From Ixodes scapularis (Eukaryota; Arthropoda; Arachnida; Ixodida; Ixodidae), in the NCBI RefSeq assembly GCF_016920785.2, contig NW_024609881.1, positions 48,516,710 through 48,580,709 of the forward strand: a stretch of 64,000 nt of DNA, read 5' to 3'. Position 1 is the stretch's first letter. Each line of letters opens with the position of its first letter. Position numbers and translations under genes: made by a program. The notes under the pieces were generated by a model, which did not search any database, was not told where the DNA came from, and saw nothing but the letters and a program-made list of their open reading frames with translations. Shown in pieces: positions 11,501-21,799 of this stretch.

Positions 11501-11635
11501 TCTGCTCCGCGGGGTAGAATCACGATCGCGACGGTGCACCTCAAAACAAGGAGGGAAGTAATCGGAGGAGCCGATGCTAGAACACAACCATGTTTCAGTT
11601 AAACAGAATATAGAGCAATTGGATAAGGTAACATT
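8583..11635 (-). mobile_element. LINE, subfamily 2, nearly full-length ORF2
   Basis: Minus-strand Jockey/CR1-like LINE. The 3' UTR (8583-8854) carries the shared terminal motif with loop TCAG. The ORF2 frame continues upstream of its first Met (11587) to the AAT tract at 11636 and includes CLTETWL, so the insertion is truncated within the first part of the endonuclease domain. Confidence 0.9.
8855..11587 (-). CDS. ORF2: endonuclease-reverse transcriptase of a LINE
   Basis: Uninterrupted frame of 910 codons. Residues about 1-230 are an endonuclease/exonuclease/phosphatase-type domain (LILGDFNAPGVNW; NALDLCFSN; YHPALDIVL), which would nick the target DNA. Residues about 230-400 form a basic linker (SRFPNWFSSELKTLLKRKDF). 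Residues about 400-690 are RT with SVGPDGIPSAI, NYRPISLLSPFSKLFE, FDLSKAFDVVNH, SGVPQGSVLGPLLF and the catalytic QYADDIK. The rest is the usual C-terminal region with YASVVWNGI. The absence of stops or frameshifts points to recent insertion. It lacks the first tens of residues of the endonuclease and any ORF1, so it is probably inactive. The neighbouring copy at 1545-4665 shows the missing N-terminus. Confidence 0.92.
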   Translation of the reverse strand: MCSSIGSSDYFPPCFEVHRRDRDSTPRSRTGGGVLVAVDRRYRSRRREDLEKFPESVWVEIEAAKGVRVLIGLFYLPPQTPPDEFYSCLVGIENTVNDLQGCEVLILGDFNAPGVNWPQLDVFTDNFYCRQKGTQLLNFSSFLNLKQHNNVLNHQFNALDLCFSNMDSVRVARGELPLVPQDTYHPALDIVLSFENSSVRANSGDSPPHTSYNLSAGDYVGMHHYLTSFDWALILESPDVNDQVMLFTQTVRKAMDTFIPLRTVTKSRFPNWFSSELKTLLKRKDFFHRKFKKSGLLKWEVEFKNCRKQCKTVLDRDRRAHRCSVESDLVNNPKKFWKYINSRSGRHIESKIVLDNHESDLKSVPELFAEHFRSVYRDSTQRSAPVLPHLDGFGDLLSCINVDEESVRSCIKKMRATLSVGPDGIPSAILKTYHDIFTPVLCSIFNNSLRLGTFPETWKVAAVVPVLKSGKKGDICNYRPISLLSPFSKLFEMVVHQFLSFKFRNLAIPNQHGFMSGRSTTTNLVSFMSAASRVICNRGQLDVVYFDLSKAFDVVNHIILLSKLSSYGVCGSVHDWLKSYLSEREAYVRVNNMNSSLYRTRSGVPQGSVLGPLLFTIFVNDVSFAVLNSSFLQYADDIKIYREIVTERDCAKLQEDACSFYRWCSENDLLLNPSKTKVMTLSRKTHNISFAYNIQGETLSRVSVMKDLGVMVDSGLRFSDHVGKLVNSSLRMLGVASRLTREFKNPTAFITLYCSLSRSQLEYASVVWNGISKSHSLEIERVQKKFVSIFKHRYIKEDVHCLTYESAVERVGLLSLHRRRENADLLFLFKTLHGLINSPSLLSELCLRVPRVPTRLLSSFYVSRMFSPVNPIVRMAQRLNHYSEKLDIFNPCYRTFVLSIKNLPVQDEHC

Positions 11636-11636
11636 A

Positions 11637-11682
<46 letters not shown>
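11636..11682 (-). repeat. (AAT)n tail of the LINE at 11683-13186
   Basis: About 15 AAT units between the 5' end of the subfamily-2 LINE and the 3' UTR of the next element. Confidence 0.85.
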
Positions 11683-13186
11683 TTTATTTTCCACTATAGG
11701 ATTGTGACGATCAGGGAAAAAAGCTGTCAGGTACAGCTTGACGGGTTCCTGACCGCCTACAGAAAGCAGCAACAGAGCCGGAAAAAACGATATTCCAGAG
11801 GAGAAAAAAAAAATGTACAATGATTGTCGCTATCACACATTTTAAAACAATTTTTAGATTTCTTTCCCCCTTTTTTTACATTGAGGCAGGACAGACAGCA
11901 GAGATAAAATTATGCAAAAACTAGTCACAAAGATTACAAAGAAAGGCAACTACCTTCAGCTGCTAGAGAAAAAAGATGATTTTACTTATCTTAGGGATAA
12001 CTTATCCCAATCTATACTTGTAGTCTTATACGAATTGAGTAGATTAGGGAGAGTGTATTTAAGCATTTGTTTGCCATAGTTTGTTCTTGATGTAGCCACC
12101 TCCCAACATTCAGCACCTCGGGTAGGGTAATTATGAACATTTTTTGATAAATTTCCAAGATCTGTTAAAAAGTTGTGTCTTTAAGTTGCTCTACTTTAAG
12201 GCTAGTGCTAAACCTATAATCATATAATGTATGCGCGTTTACGACGCGAAATGTCTGAAATAAGCCAGCTATGTGAAAATCATACGAGACGGCAGCTATA
12301 GCCCTCAGTGCTTTTTTTTGCAATACATGTAACTTTTCTAGGTTTGTTAAAGTTGTTGTTCCCCAAACTAAATGGCAATAATTTAAGTGAGAATAAAATA
12401 GAGAATTATATATTAATAATTTAACGCTTGTTGGTAAAATATAACGATGACGATTTAACGTGCCCACAGTTTGGGATAGCTTTGGAATAAGCGAGTTTAT
12501 ATGACTTTCCCACGACATATTTTCAGAAAACGTGACACCTAAGAGTTTAAAACAATTCACAATCTCGATTTTGGTTGAATTCAAAACGATGTCCTTGGTA
12601 ATGGTAACGAGCTTATTTTTAGGACGAAAATGCACGGCTTTGGTTTTATTTACATTTATTTGTAATGCGTTGTAATGACTCCACGTTTATAACCTAGACA
12701 GGGCCCGATTCGCCATATCGAATAACAGATCAGGATCATCTGCAGAAAACAGTATGCTCGTGTCATCAGCATAGTTTACAAATTTTGCGCTTACATTAAT
12801 ATTGACTATATCATTCACGGACATGTTAAAGAGGAAGGGGCCCAATATACTGTGGTACACCAGAGGGAATAGGTTTTATAGTGGAAGAATTCCAATTGGA
12901 TATAAATATATTGCGCTCGATGCTCCAGATAAGATCTTATCAGCTGCAAAGCGTGCCCTCGAATCCCATAATTATCTAATGTCGATAGTAAAATTTTATG
13001 ATTGAGGCAGTCAAACGCCTTGGTGAAATCTATAAAGACTCCAAGAACCATATTTTTGTTTTCAAAGCTTTGTAAAATAAATTCTTTTAAGACAAGTAAG
13101 GCAGATTCTGTCGACTTGCGTTTTATAAATCCATACTGTGATGGAGTTATCATGTTATACTTCATAACCCCAAGTTACAACGAGAC
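11683..13186 (-). pseudogene. LINE, subfamily 4, RT remnant
   Basis: Minus-strand LINE fragment of a fourth family. Pieces in several frames give, 5' to 3': SQYGFIKRKSTESALL, FIDFTKAFDCLNHKILL, a degraded stretch, NYADDTSILFS near 12780, KLLGVTFSENMSWESHI, and a C-terminal part ending near 12165. The 3' UTR (11690-12160) ends in GTGGAAAATAAACATT before the TTA tail. Frameshifts around 12880 and 12650 break it. The same family supplies the intron remnant at 21800-22925. Confidence 0.82.
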
Positions 13187-13340
13187 AGGGTATAACTGTC
13201 GGCTCTCACTTTGCTAGCGCCGCCTGGCTGTTGCCGGCAGGCTAGAGCGCGCCCAGATGGAATCAAGCCAGCGCCAAGAAAGCAAGGCGGTTTCAAAAAA
13301 AAAAAAAAAGAAAAAGAAAAAAAGGGGGCGAAGGCAACGA
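13187..13340. repeat. Terminus of a repeat shared with 58249, plus A-rich tract
   Basis: The stretch from about 13201 (GGCTCTCAC, then a GCGCCGCCTG and GTTGCCG run) closely resembles the start of the repeat at 58249. Here it ends in an A-rich tract at 13296-13324. No inverted partner is visible, so this is probably a truncated copy. Confidence 0.45.
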
Positions 13341-13365
13341 GCTTGAGTAAACTTAGAGTGGTTAA

Positions 13366-13785
13366 CCAGCGGCCAAAATGGCGCCCCCCCCCCCCCCGTT
13401 GCCGTTATTTTGCCCGTTAGCCACATTAGTGATCACGTGATGTTAAGATGGCTGCGCCCAGAGGCGGGCGTGATCAGATTAGCCAGATCGCGGGGTCAGC
13501 ATGGCCGTGTTCCAAAAATTTCTTAGGGTATAAAGGTTCTGTACATTGGCGTTCGAGAGCTTACCTGCGTTCAGTTACTCTGTCTTGTCACGTGACCAGA
13601 TCCGCCGGAGTAACTCGTACCCACTCGATCAGCCCCAGTGGGCCGATCTGCTGACCGAGATCTGGCCAGTCTGATCTGGCCCACCTCTAGGCGCAGCCAT
13701 CTAGACGTCACGTGATCACTAACGTGGCAAACAGGGAAAATGGTGGCAACCGGGAGGCGGGGGTGCCATTTCCACCGCAGACTGT
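13366..13785. mobile_element. MITE-like element with ~130-bp inverted repeats
   Basis: The left arm (about 13369-13500) and the right arm (about 13652-13785) are imperfect reverse complements. Shared blocks include TTAGTGATCACGTGA, GATGGCTGCGCC and GATCAGA followed by GGCCAGAT-like bases. The 150-bp centre has no coding potential. It could be a non-autonomous DNA transposon; the target duplication could not be fixed because the outermost bases are degraded. Confidence 0.65.
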
Positions 13786-14901
13786 GCGTTTCAGCTTACC
13801 GCTCTAAAATGATACTCAAGCTCGTTGGGCGAAGATGAGGTGCAAACAAGTGCATCCCGAACCCAGCAACAGGAATATGCCGAGTCACAGTGACGCCGCA
13901 CTTTCGTTGTCCTGCCATCTTCCTGGTGCTATACTTGGTTTCACTCCAAGTCCCACCACGGTCAACGCTAGGATCTGATGAATATTCAGTCAAGCCGCGC
14001 CAAAAGTCTATCGTCATGGCGCCCATCGTCTTCGCGCATTCGCTATCCACGGCTAAGCCAATTGCGCACGGTGAACGCGGCCTGATCCCCGCACTTTTTT
14101 CTGCGACTGTTGAGCCGATGCTTGCAATTCCACGAAGAAAACCAGTGCCATGATTGCGCATTTTTGGTGCTACTCGATTTTATCCACCGGATGGTATGGT
14201 CGGCTACAGCCGGACTCGAGTGGAACGAGGTATGCAGTTCTACTTACCTCCGTTCAAGAATTTCGACTTTGCTGGAGACTGAGGTCATGACAATGAAATG
14301 TAAAAGTACTCGATTCGATAATCGTTAAGTTTTGAACGAATATTTTGATAAAGATGAGCACAATATGTCGGCTTCAAGAGTCCAAAATAAGACGTAGAAA
14401 CCTCTTCTTGGTTTAGATGATTTTGATCTCGCTAGGAATCTTTTTGTACCTTGCACGGTAAAATTCGGTTTTCTAACCCCGAAACGATAGTGAAATCTTA
14501 CTAATATTGTACACCACATAGACATAATTACTGTGCCCAAGAATAAATTGTTAACCTCTTCCAAGAGACTGCAGTGCACTAGAAGATGGTAAAGTTGTTC
14601 ACGTCAAAATGTCCCATATCCTGTCGTAAACTGTAGCGACAAATTCGCATACAAAGCCTACGTACTTTTTATATAAAACAAAAGCAAATTTTCCCCGTGG
14701 TTGTTTTTCTTCGGATGACCTACTGCAGTAAGGCAAACGGTCGCTACATAAACAATAACAGCATCACATGACATAGATATTGTTCATAAATTATTTATCA
14801 GACTATAAAATAGGGAGCAGCCGTTAAACGTTTCTGCCGAAACACGAACACCAAATACACGGTAACCTCCAGCTGTGATTAAAGAAGTCGTGTTTACTTA
14901 C
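13786..14901. other. Intron sequence, no recognisable gene
   Basis: Open frames occur on both strands at 13796-14161, but the translations match no family I know and mirror each other, as expected of chance frames in GC-rich DNA. No exon of the MAM gene is visible. Confidence 0.4.
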
Positions 14902-14986
14902 AGGTGTCGCTCCGCGTGTCTGGGTGGCAGTCACGGTATTCGATCCCATCGATACTGGCATGTTTCTGATCACTCAAGAAGTAGAA
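14902..14986 (-). CDS. Exon: end of MAM4
   Basis: An 85-nt exon, phase 0 in and phase 1 out. The acceptor follows a T-rich tract (TTTTTTCAG) and the donor is GTAAGT. It encodes FYFLSDQKHASIDGIEYRDC and a short tail; the IDGIEY-x-x-C pattern is the last strand and fourth conserved Cys of a MAM domain. The phase-1 exit predicts that an LDLa or MAM exon follows, but none is visible in the remaining 14.9 kb. Confidence 0.85.
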
Positions 14987-16795
14987 CTGAAAAAACCGGA
15001 AAAAACTAGAGTTTATTTGATTTAACTAAAAATTGATTCAATGGATTATCCGACAAACCTGAACTAAGAACCAAAATTACAAATAACAATATTTATTTTT
15101 CGCAAAGTTATTAAATTTTCAAATTTGTTGCGAGACTGAGATGCTTTGCAAACAACACTAAAAACGTAACGTCATTTTTTTTTTTATTTGGAAGCGGTGC
15201 AGCTTGCACCCGACGGGTTACAAGAAGTCTGATGGCGTAAAAAAAGTACTGAAACATTTTGAGCAAAAAAAAAATAAACGCGCAAAATACTGTTTCTTTC
15301 AGGAATGCCTGCTCGACTTATAAATCATTCACCATTTTACATCTGCCCACAGAAGAACGCGACACAACTTGAAGGTTGGTTTTGGCACAACCTTCCTTTG
15401 CCGTTTTCTGCATAGTTATTTTAAATTTAAAGGTAATAAATGGCCTGCCGGGAAAAGTATTCCAAAATCTAGCAGTCTAGAAATAGCACAGGTAATCTAG
15501 CATGCCACTGTATCCCGTAGAAAAATTAGATTGAGTAGGTAAAAAACAAAGAAAAAAAAACGCCGGAATAGGAATAGACCCGCTGTTTTCAAATAAAGTA
15601 TGCGGTAAATAACCCTCATTTATAACAGTAAAGAAACAACATTTGAGCAGAATAGTTTTTAACAGGAAAGCAGCGGTTAAATCAAGGTTCCCAATAAAAT
15701 CTCACATTAAATTGAAAATATGCGTATGAAAATAATATTAGTATAACGTAATGAACCATCAAATATTTCGACTGTGTGTGTTGAATAGCATAAAATTATT
15801 TGATGCTATTTGACGAAATATCAGACACTCTAAGGTGGTGACTGATGAATAAATAAAACAACTTTGATTGATTTTTGTAGAATGAATGATCAAAGGGTTT
15901 ATGTTAGTTACCGAAGAGCAACTAAAATTTTCAGAAGACGGTGGCTGGAAAATCGAAATATTCTGATATCAAAAATTGATTAAAGAGTCAATGGTGGTGA
16001 CTGATAAATAAATAATCTGTTCCAATAATTGTTGGCGTGCCAGTCATAGTTTCTGATGCCACACGTATCCGATCAATATGGTGTCTTTCTAGCCTTAAAT
16101 TATAATAATAGGACAACCCTGAAATTTCTTTTAGAGTTGTCCTTTTATTTGACGCATGTGCGTCAAATTTTATCGTAAATTTGACGCACGTGTGTCAAAC
16201 TTACAAGTAGCAAAAAGTAATATGAACATTTATACTACATTGGCACTCTTTTACGTCGTCGTTTTGAATTTCAGAATATCTTCAAGATCAAATTTAATTG
16301 ATAGGAGGTTCTCACAAAAATAACATACAGAAGAAGAAAATCGCACAATTAACAGGCATGTCGGTCACACGTGGCCAACATTGCTTCTCTATTTATTTGG
16401 TAAACGCACACATTTTTTAATGTAGCTTAATTGTAATGGAGTGGAAGCAATTCCGGAAGCACTAAAGTGAAATTGTAACCAAGTCCATCTCTTGCTCACA
16501 TCACCATAATCACTGAGAGATTAAGAAACAAAGTCCTTGGCGTGTTTTAGGAATTTTAACATCAATCCGCCGCCAATGATTTATTGCAAACTTAGCGGAT
16601 AAGAAAGCCGATGAACAAATAACGATGCAAGAATGTTGAAGGTAATAAGTTACTCCCAACGTTTCTTAAGGTTTCGGCGACTGCAGAAATAATGCTTAAA
16701 GTTAAATAAACGGCTTGTAAAGGCAGACACTGTGAACGTTTTTTTTATCAGTCACAGGTCTTTAGAATGGTCTCAAAGTTGCAAAAAAAGCTTAC
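14987..16795 (-). other. Intron, AT-rich, no gene seen
   Basis: Intron between two MAM4 exons. It holds two TTTGACGCA/GTCAAA palindromes at 16148-16167 and 16180-16199 and otherwise shows nothing recognisable. Confidence 0.6.
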
Positions 16796-16944
16796 CCTGA
16801 CACCAGGATACCAGTTGCCAACCTTGACTGACATCTTAATCCAGGTTCCATTGCTCTCACTGCCCCTTAGGAGGGCGAACCGCTTGCGGTAAACCAATCC
16901 AGACGTGGTCGTTTTCTGCACTCCAAACCACAGGGATACATTGG
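16796..16944 (-). CDS. Exon: MAM4, third part
   Basis: A 149-nt exon, phase 1 in and phase 0 out, acceptor TTTTTTGTAG, donor GTAAGC. It encodes the central strands of MAM4 (NVSLWFGVQKT, GTWIKMSVKVG, WYPGVR). Two N-glycosylation sequons are visible, NVS and NGT. It corresponds in position and phase to the exon at 51893-52038 in MAM2. Confidence 0.88.
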
Positions 16945-17237
16945 CTACAAAAAATAAGAAAAGTTTTAGTTCACAATTTTTTGTTTGCTTTAAAGTGAAG
17001 ATATTAGGATTTTCTGCGTCGACCAAGTAACTGCGCTAAAACCTCTAAATGAAGGATACTTTTGTTTCATTATGGAAACAGGATTGCGTTGTGTGCGTGT
17101 AATTCTTTTATAAGTAAACCCGTTTCCTCGTTGGATGTCTTTCTTCGATCTTGATCGTTTGATCTGTTCGCAATTCGACAGTTTATTGTGAATTTGAGAG
17201 ATTTATTCTTACCATAACAAGGTGTTGAATTGGGCGA

Positions 17238-17400
17238 GTTGGTAAAAGTTTGACATGGTGGGTGTAACAGCTTCAAAAAACGAGGACAATGAAAGGAATA
17301 GACACGACAGGACAACAGCTGTTGTCCAGTCGTGTCTGTTCCTTTCATTGTCCTCGTATTTTGAAGCTGTTACACCCACCATATTATACTTTACCACTAC
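17238..17400. repeat. Long hairpin centred on CAACAGCTGTTG
   Basis: Two arms of about 75 bases (AACAGCTTCAAAA, then GAGGACAATGAAAGGAA) meet at 17320 with essentially no loop and few mismatches. The overlapping open frames on the two strands are mirror products of this palindrome, not genes. A second hairpin with a similar centre is at 25741-25838. Confidence 0.8.
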
Positions 17401-17968
17401 TGCCAAAAACTCGACTTGTATAAAGTTTTATCGCAGGGTAAGATGAGCATCTTTATTTCGACTAATGTTTTATAATATTGATATTTTTAAAAATGACTCC
17501 AGAGTTAAAGCCACATATTGATAATCACGGATTCATCCCAAAATCGGTTCAATATACTGAAAGACACATCCAAACTATTACCCCAAATTACAAGTTAGAA
17601 TAATTTTGTTTAGCAAAGTTATTGAATTTTTTTATTTCCGTACTGAGAGGCTTAAAGGCTCTACTGACAACACTAAAACGTGACGTCAGATGTTATATGG
17701 GACCAATACGACGTGTTGCAAAGTGCCTACTTCACCTGCAAGTTATGCAGGATGTGACGTTGGTTTTTGTATCACCGATACCGTTTTCTTTGTCGCCATT
17801 TAAAATTCATAAACAAATAAACAGCATGCCGGGGAGAGTAAAGTCATGGGTATTCCTAAAATGTGTTGGGCAGCTCAAACAACTGCCGGAGCAATTATGC
17901 TTAGGTTGGAGTATATGGTTGCCTGGCAGGGGGCGAACAAGCTTTTTTCGCTAGGTTTGATGAGCTAA

Positions 17969-18176
17969 AGTCAAATTTGGGGGTTTTACGTGCTAAACCA
18001 ACGACGGGCATCTGGCACGCCCCAGCGGAGGACTGAGGATTAATTTGGACCACCTGGGGATCTTTTGACGTGCGACCGAAAGCTCGATTACACGGCGCCT
18101 TCTCCGTAATAAGCCTCCGTCAGATTGCGGGCACCTCGGCCGGGATTCGAACCCGCCACATGGGGATCCGTAGGCC
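17969..18176 (-). mobile_element. Ruka-like tRNA-derived SINE, 5' truncated
   Basis: On the minus strand the element begins in a tRNA T-arm: the B box GGTTCGAATCC lies at 18153-18143, and the A box is absent. The body contains CCAGGTGGTCCAAATTAAT and ends with GCACGTAAAACCCC, the recognisable body and 3' end of the tick SINE family known as Ruka. A perfect 16-base direct repeat, AGGTTTGATGAGCTAA, flanks it at 17953-17968 and 18177-18192. That is a target duplication from LINE-mediated insertion. Family name is from general knowledge, not a search. Confidence 0.85.
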
Positions 18177-18244
18177 AGGTTTGATGAGCTAAGACGTGTC
18201 TAGACAATATGCCTCGGGATGTTTTTACTGTATTTAGCCAATCT

Positions 18245-19908
18245 CTATTGAAAAATCCCGTAAAAGCTTCCAGTGACATTCGGTGGAAACGGGTTAATTT
18301 CCACTTATTTTCACCAGAAACCAGCGTAGTTTACCAGTCTTTGGTGGAAGCCACTTTCCTGGAAGGTTTACCAGAATCACTTTCGATTACCCGTCGCTGG
18401 AATCCTACCGGAAGGTACTCTCGTTTGACGGACACCAATCTTCACTGGAAGCCGACGCAAGGGGAACAGCTAAAGGCAAGGAAGCCAAGACGAGCAGGGG
18501 AACTGAATTTGTAATGGTGGCCGCCAATGCAGTGGCATTCACGTGAGTGGGAGTTTTAGCTCGGGACGACGTTGCAATCCTCAAGAAGTGCGTGCAGCGA
18601 ACTGTTTTGACAATCCAAAAAGGTGGGCACTTTCACCCGTTTACATCCGAAACCAGTTTACCAGTATTTGCTAGATTATTTGCCGGCCAACAGATTTCAC
18701 TGGAATTTCACCGGCATCGGGTGTCCAGATTTCGCTGGAATGCCACTGGCAGCCACTTTCGTTTACCAGACGACCCGGTTTTGCTAGAAATCTTACCCGA
18801 AACGGGTGACTCGCTTCCCTGTTTACCGAACTTCACTCGAAGCCGGCGCGAGGGGAGGGGAAAGCCGAGACGAGCCGGGGACTGGGTGTGTAATTATGGT
18901 GCCTCGCACCAAGGATGAGTCCCCACGCCCCCTTTCTCACTCGCATTGGGTTCGTGGGGAAAATGCGAGAAAGTTGTTTTGCTGACGTTTTCTTTTTTTT
19001 TTCTTTTTTTTTTCAGAAAACCGGTTTCTTTGACCGTCAATGAGCAACGGCCGGCCAGGAACGGACGCTCAGTCTCGGCTTCTCGTTCCATGTGTGCGAC
19101 CTGTATCTTCCAAAGCAGCTGGGTGTGCAGATGAAAAGAAAATATTTTTCAGTAACCTGTTTCTTACGCCTCTTTGTCCGTCCGTCTTCAGAAGCATCCA
19201 GCGAGCGAAAAAGACTTTTGCCCAAGATTTCTCAACGTCGGCGGATGTTCCTTTTGCGTGTTCGTGGTTTTCGTTAAGCGTGCTACTGACAGTGTGTTTG
19301 TGTCCGCCTGGTGCAACCGCGGCGACTACATCAGGGACGACATTGCGATCTGTGCCCGTGATTTTTCTAGAGGCGGCGGATGTTCATTCCGCGCGTTCGT
19401 GGTTTTCACTAAACGTGCTATTGACAGTATACGTGTGTGTGTCCATGTGGTGCACCTGCGCGGTTTTATTAGTTGGACTACCGTACGTCTAGGAATTTAC
19501 CCAGCGGCGTTGTGAGTACCTTGAAAGATACCTTTTGCGACGAAGAACTGGGTTGTTCCCATTTGTTTGATCGCTTATGTCTACAGCTGTGCAAATTGTT
19601 TCACTGGTATCGACCCTGTTAGGTTCCCTGCTAGGGTCCGCATAGACCCTTCAGGTCTATATGGACTACTTTAATTGTTACCGAATCGTCCAGCATCTGG
19701 TAAACGTACACCAACCACGGTTCACAAGCTTCCTCCTAAGTGCCTTACGTTGACGCCCGAAAAAAAGAGAAAAAAAACACGGTAAATTCTGCCAATCTGG
19801 AGATCTTCTGGTAAATTCTGGCTTTACTGGAAGTGAAAAGAGTCCCATAATCCAGTAAAATAGACTTTTACTGGGAATGACATCCCGGTAAAAAATATTT
19901 TTCAATAG
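18245..19908. mobile_element. 1.7-kb repeat with inverted ends and internal tandem duplications
   Basis: The ends share CTATTGAAAAAT in inverted orientation, followed by similar CCxGTAAAAxx and CCAGT blocks. Internally there is an approximately 390-bp diverged tandem duplication (compare 18440-18520 with 18838-18905) and an approximately 126-bp duplication (19228-19350 against 19360-19460). TTTACCAG and CACTGGAA motifs recur throughout. No transposase is recognisable; it may be non-autonomous. Confidence 0.5.
19174..19515 (+). other. Open frame with two Cys-rich repeats, uncertain
   Basis: Within the repeat above, a 113-codon frame repeats a segment of about 42 residues: CPRFLNVGGCSF and CARDFSRGGGCSF, each followed by a VVFxKRAxDS stretch. 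The CxxDFxxGGC look recalls the start of a CCCH zinc finger, but spacing differs between the two copies and no His follows. A second overlapping frame is also open, so chance is a real alternative. I do not claim a function. Confidence 0.2.
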
Positions 19909-20463
19909 GACTGTATAAAATTAAATCATTTGAGACATGCCGGGACCTTTAATTCGCGATACATGAGATGTTTCTTAATACCTTTCATTCCAAGCATGAC
20001 GTCACGTTTCACGTGAGCTTTGTGCGGTCATGTGGCTGTGACTTCATGACCTTATTAACCAATCTTGGATTTTCGCGTCACGCTATCGACATTGGTATTC
20101 CTGCGACACAACCTTCTTAACGATGTTGCGTTCAAACAGCGTAAGTAGAAGTCGTCTTTCTTAGGGTACCCCTGTTTATTAAAAAGTTAATAATAAAAGT
20201 ATGAACTTTTCACGTTTAACTTGGTTATGCTGCGCTTCGAGCGCTTGGTTCCTGCCTTTAGTAACACCTCGTCTCACGCATAGCCCGGCAGAAGGCAACG
20301 GTTGCCTGCTGGAGGCGAAGCATTTACTTTGTTCTTAACCGGTCACCGACTACCCTCCCAACACAATGAGGGCAAGAGCGACATGTTTTTTTTACGCCAT
20401 TTGTTTGCTGCCCGAGATTTCTCGCGAACTCAGAGAGATTCTCCACTTTACGTTCAAACTTAC

Positions 20464-20559
20464 CGTGCTTAAGAAATGCATAAAAGCTGACGGTGCAAGG
20501 GTGGGCCACCAGTCCCAATGGTGGAGTTAGCAAGGCATTCGGCCCTCCTTCTGGAGCAT
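20464..20559 (-). CDS. Exon: MAM4, second part
   Basis: A 96-nt exon, phase 1 in and out, acceptor TTTGCAG, donor GTAAGT. It encodes APEGGPNALLTPPLG and HPCTVSFYAF, the strand with the third conserved Cys of MAM (C-x-x-x-F-Y). It lies inside a longer chance frame and was recognised by phase and motif. Confidence 0.85.
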
Positions 20560-21799
20560 CTGCAAACCGACAAATACGTCTATTTTAAAGCAATACAGCT
20601 TTCCTTCTAAAGGTTTCAGACGTGATTGCTAATGTAAAGAAATCATCGGAGAAAAAGCTTGGAAGCCCTTGTTTTAACGCGTAGCTTCAGTGACCAGCAT
20701 AGCAGACGGGTGCTGCAGTCACTGACAGTTCACGGGCAGCTATAGACCGTTTCCGGAATTGCGAAATTATGGATAAATTATGCGCAGCAGCCATTAATTG
20801 GTCTCATTGCTTCCGGCGTGAAGCCTGTGATTGATTTCGAGTTCGCGCCGAGCACTGGCGCAGCACTCGTGTGTGGAATGCGTTTCGATCTGAGTACGGT
20901 CCGAATGCCAAGGAAGCGCATAATCTATGCATCGTTTCGACATTCCAAAAAGGGTCTATTGCACCTGACAGCTTAAAAAACGGAGGGCGTGGCCTAATAT
21001 GTTAATGTTTCTCGCTTCGTGATTCGTTCTTCGGCGTTCTCATTGCTAATGCCGCAATTTCAATCGCTGCAGCGGAGCCGATACTGAGACGCTCGCCATG
21101 TCTTGCGTTTCTGAAGCTATCAGTGACTCTAAGTAGCGGAAAGCGCGGCGAGTCGCGAGCATTTCATTATAGTGCCGCTTCCAATTAGATCGCAGCGTTC
21201 TTTTCAACTTTATTGTTTCCCTCCGGCATAGAGGGGAAAAACAGGCTATTGTCGTTTGACTAAGGGCACTCACACAGAAATTGGAAGCGCACTGGCTAAC
21301 ATGAGGAAAAAACTCCGACACAGAGCACTCGCCACGGCAGCTGTCTGGCGAACATAAGATATAAAAAGACCGACACAAGGCACACAAAATATTACTTGCA
21401 CCGAGGACCATCTCAAGCAAAGTGAACCTAGGCTAGAACTAGAGAAACAGAAATCGAAGATGTTTTTTTTTTCTGGACGTACTCATAACATCGATGTCAC
21501 ATCTTTTCATACCGTTTAAAATATTTCAAAGAGAAAAACGCGTCACTTGGAAACCATAATTTGCCCTTGAACGTGGCGTTGACCAAGTGCCAACGCAACG
21601 GCTTGGTTTCTATATCCCTCGGTTTCATATCAGCGATGGAAAAACAAAAATGTTAGTTTTGTTTGACATACATTTGCTATGTAAGAAAAGGTTTATAAGT
21701 GCAGTGTTCTCTAATTGGTAATATTCTAGCGTTTTGAATAATGGTTGCTTGTGAGCGTAACGTTCAACACTAAACATATTACGAATAACCCACATCCCA
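20560..21799 (-). other. Intron sequence, no feature seen
   Basis: GC-moderate intron DNA between MAM4 exons. The minus-strand frame at 21046-21420 resembles nothing known to me. Confidence 0.4.

Noticed and set aside
13796..14161. 121-codon minus frame and 87-codon plus frame
   Set aside because: They overlap as mirror frames in GC-rich DNA and resemble no known protein.
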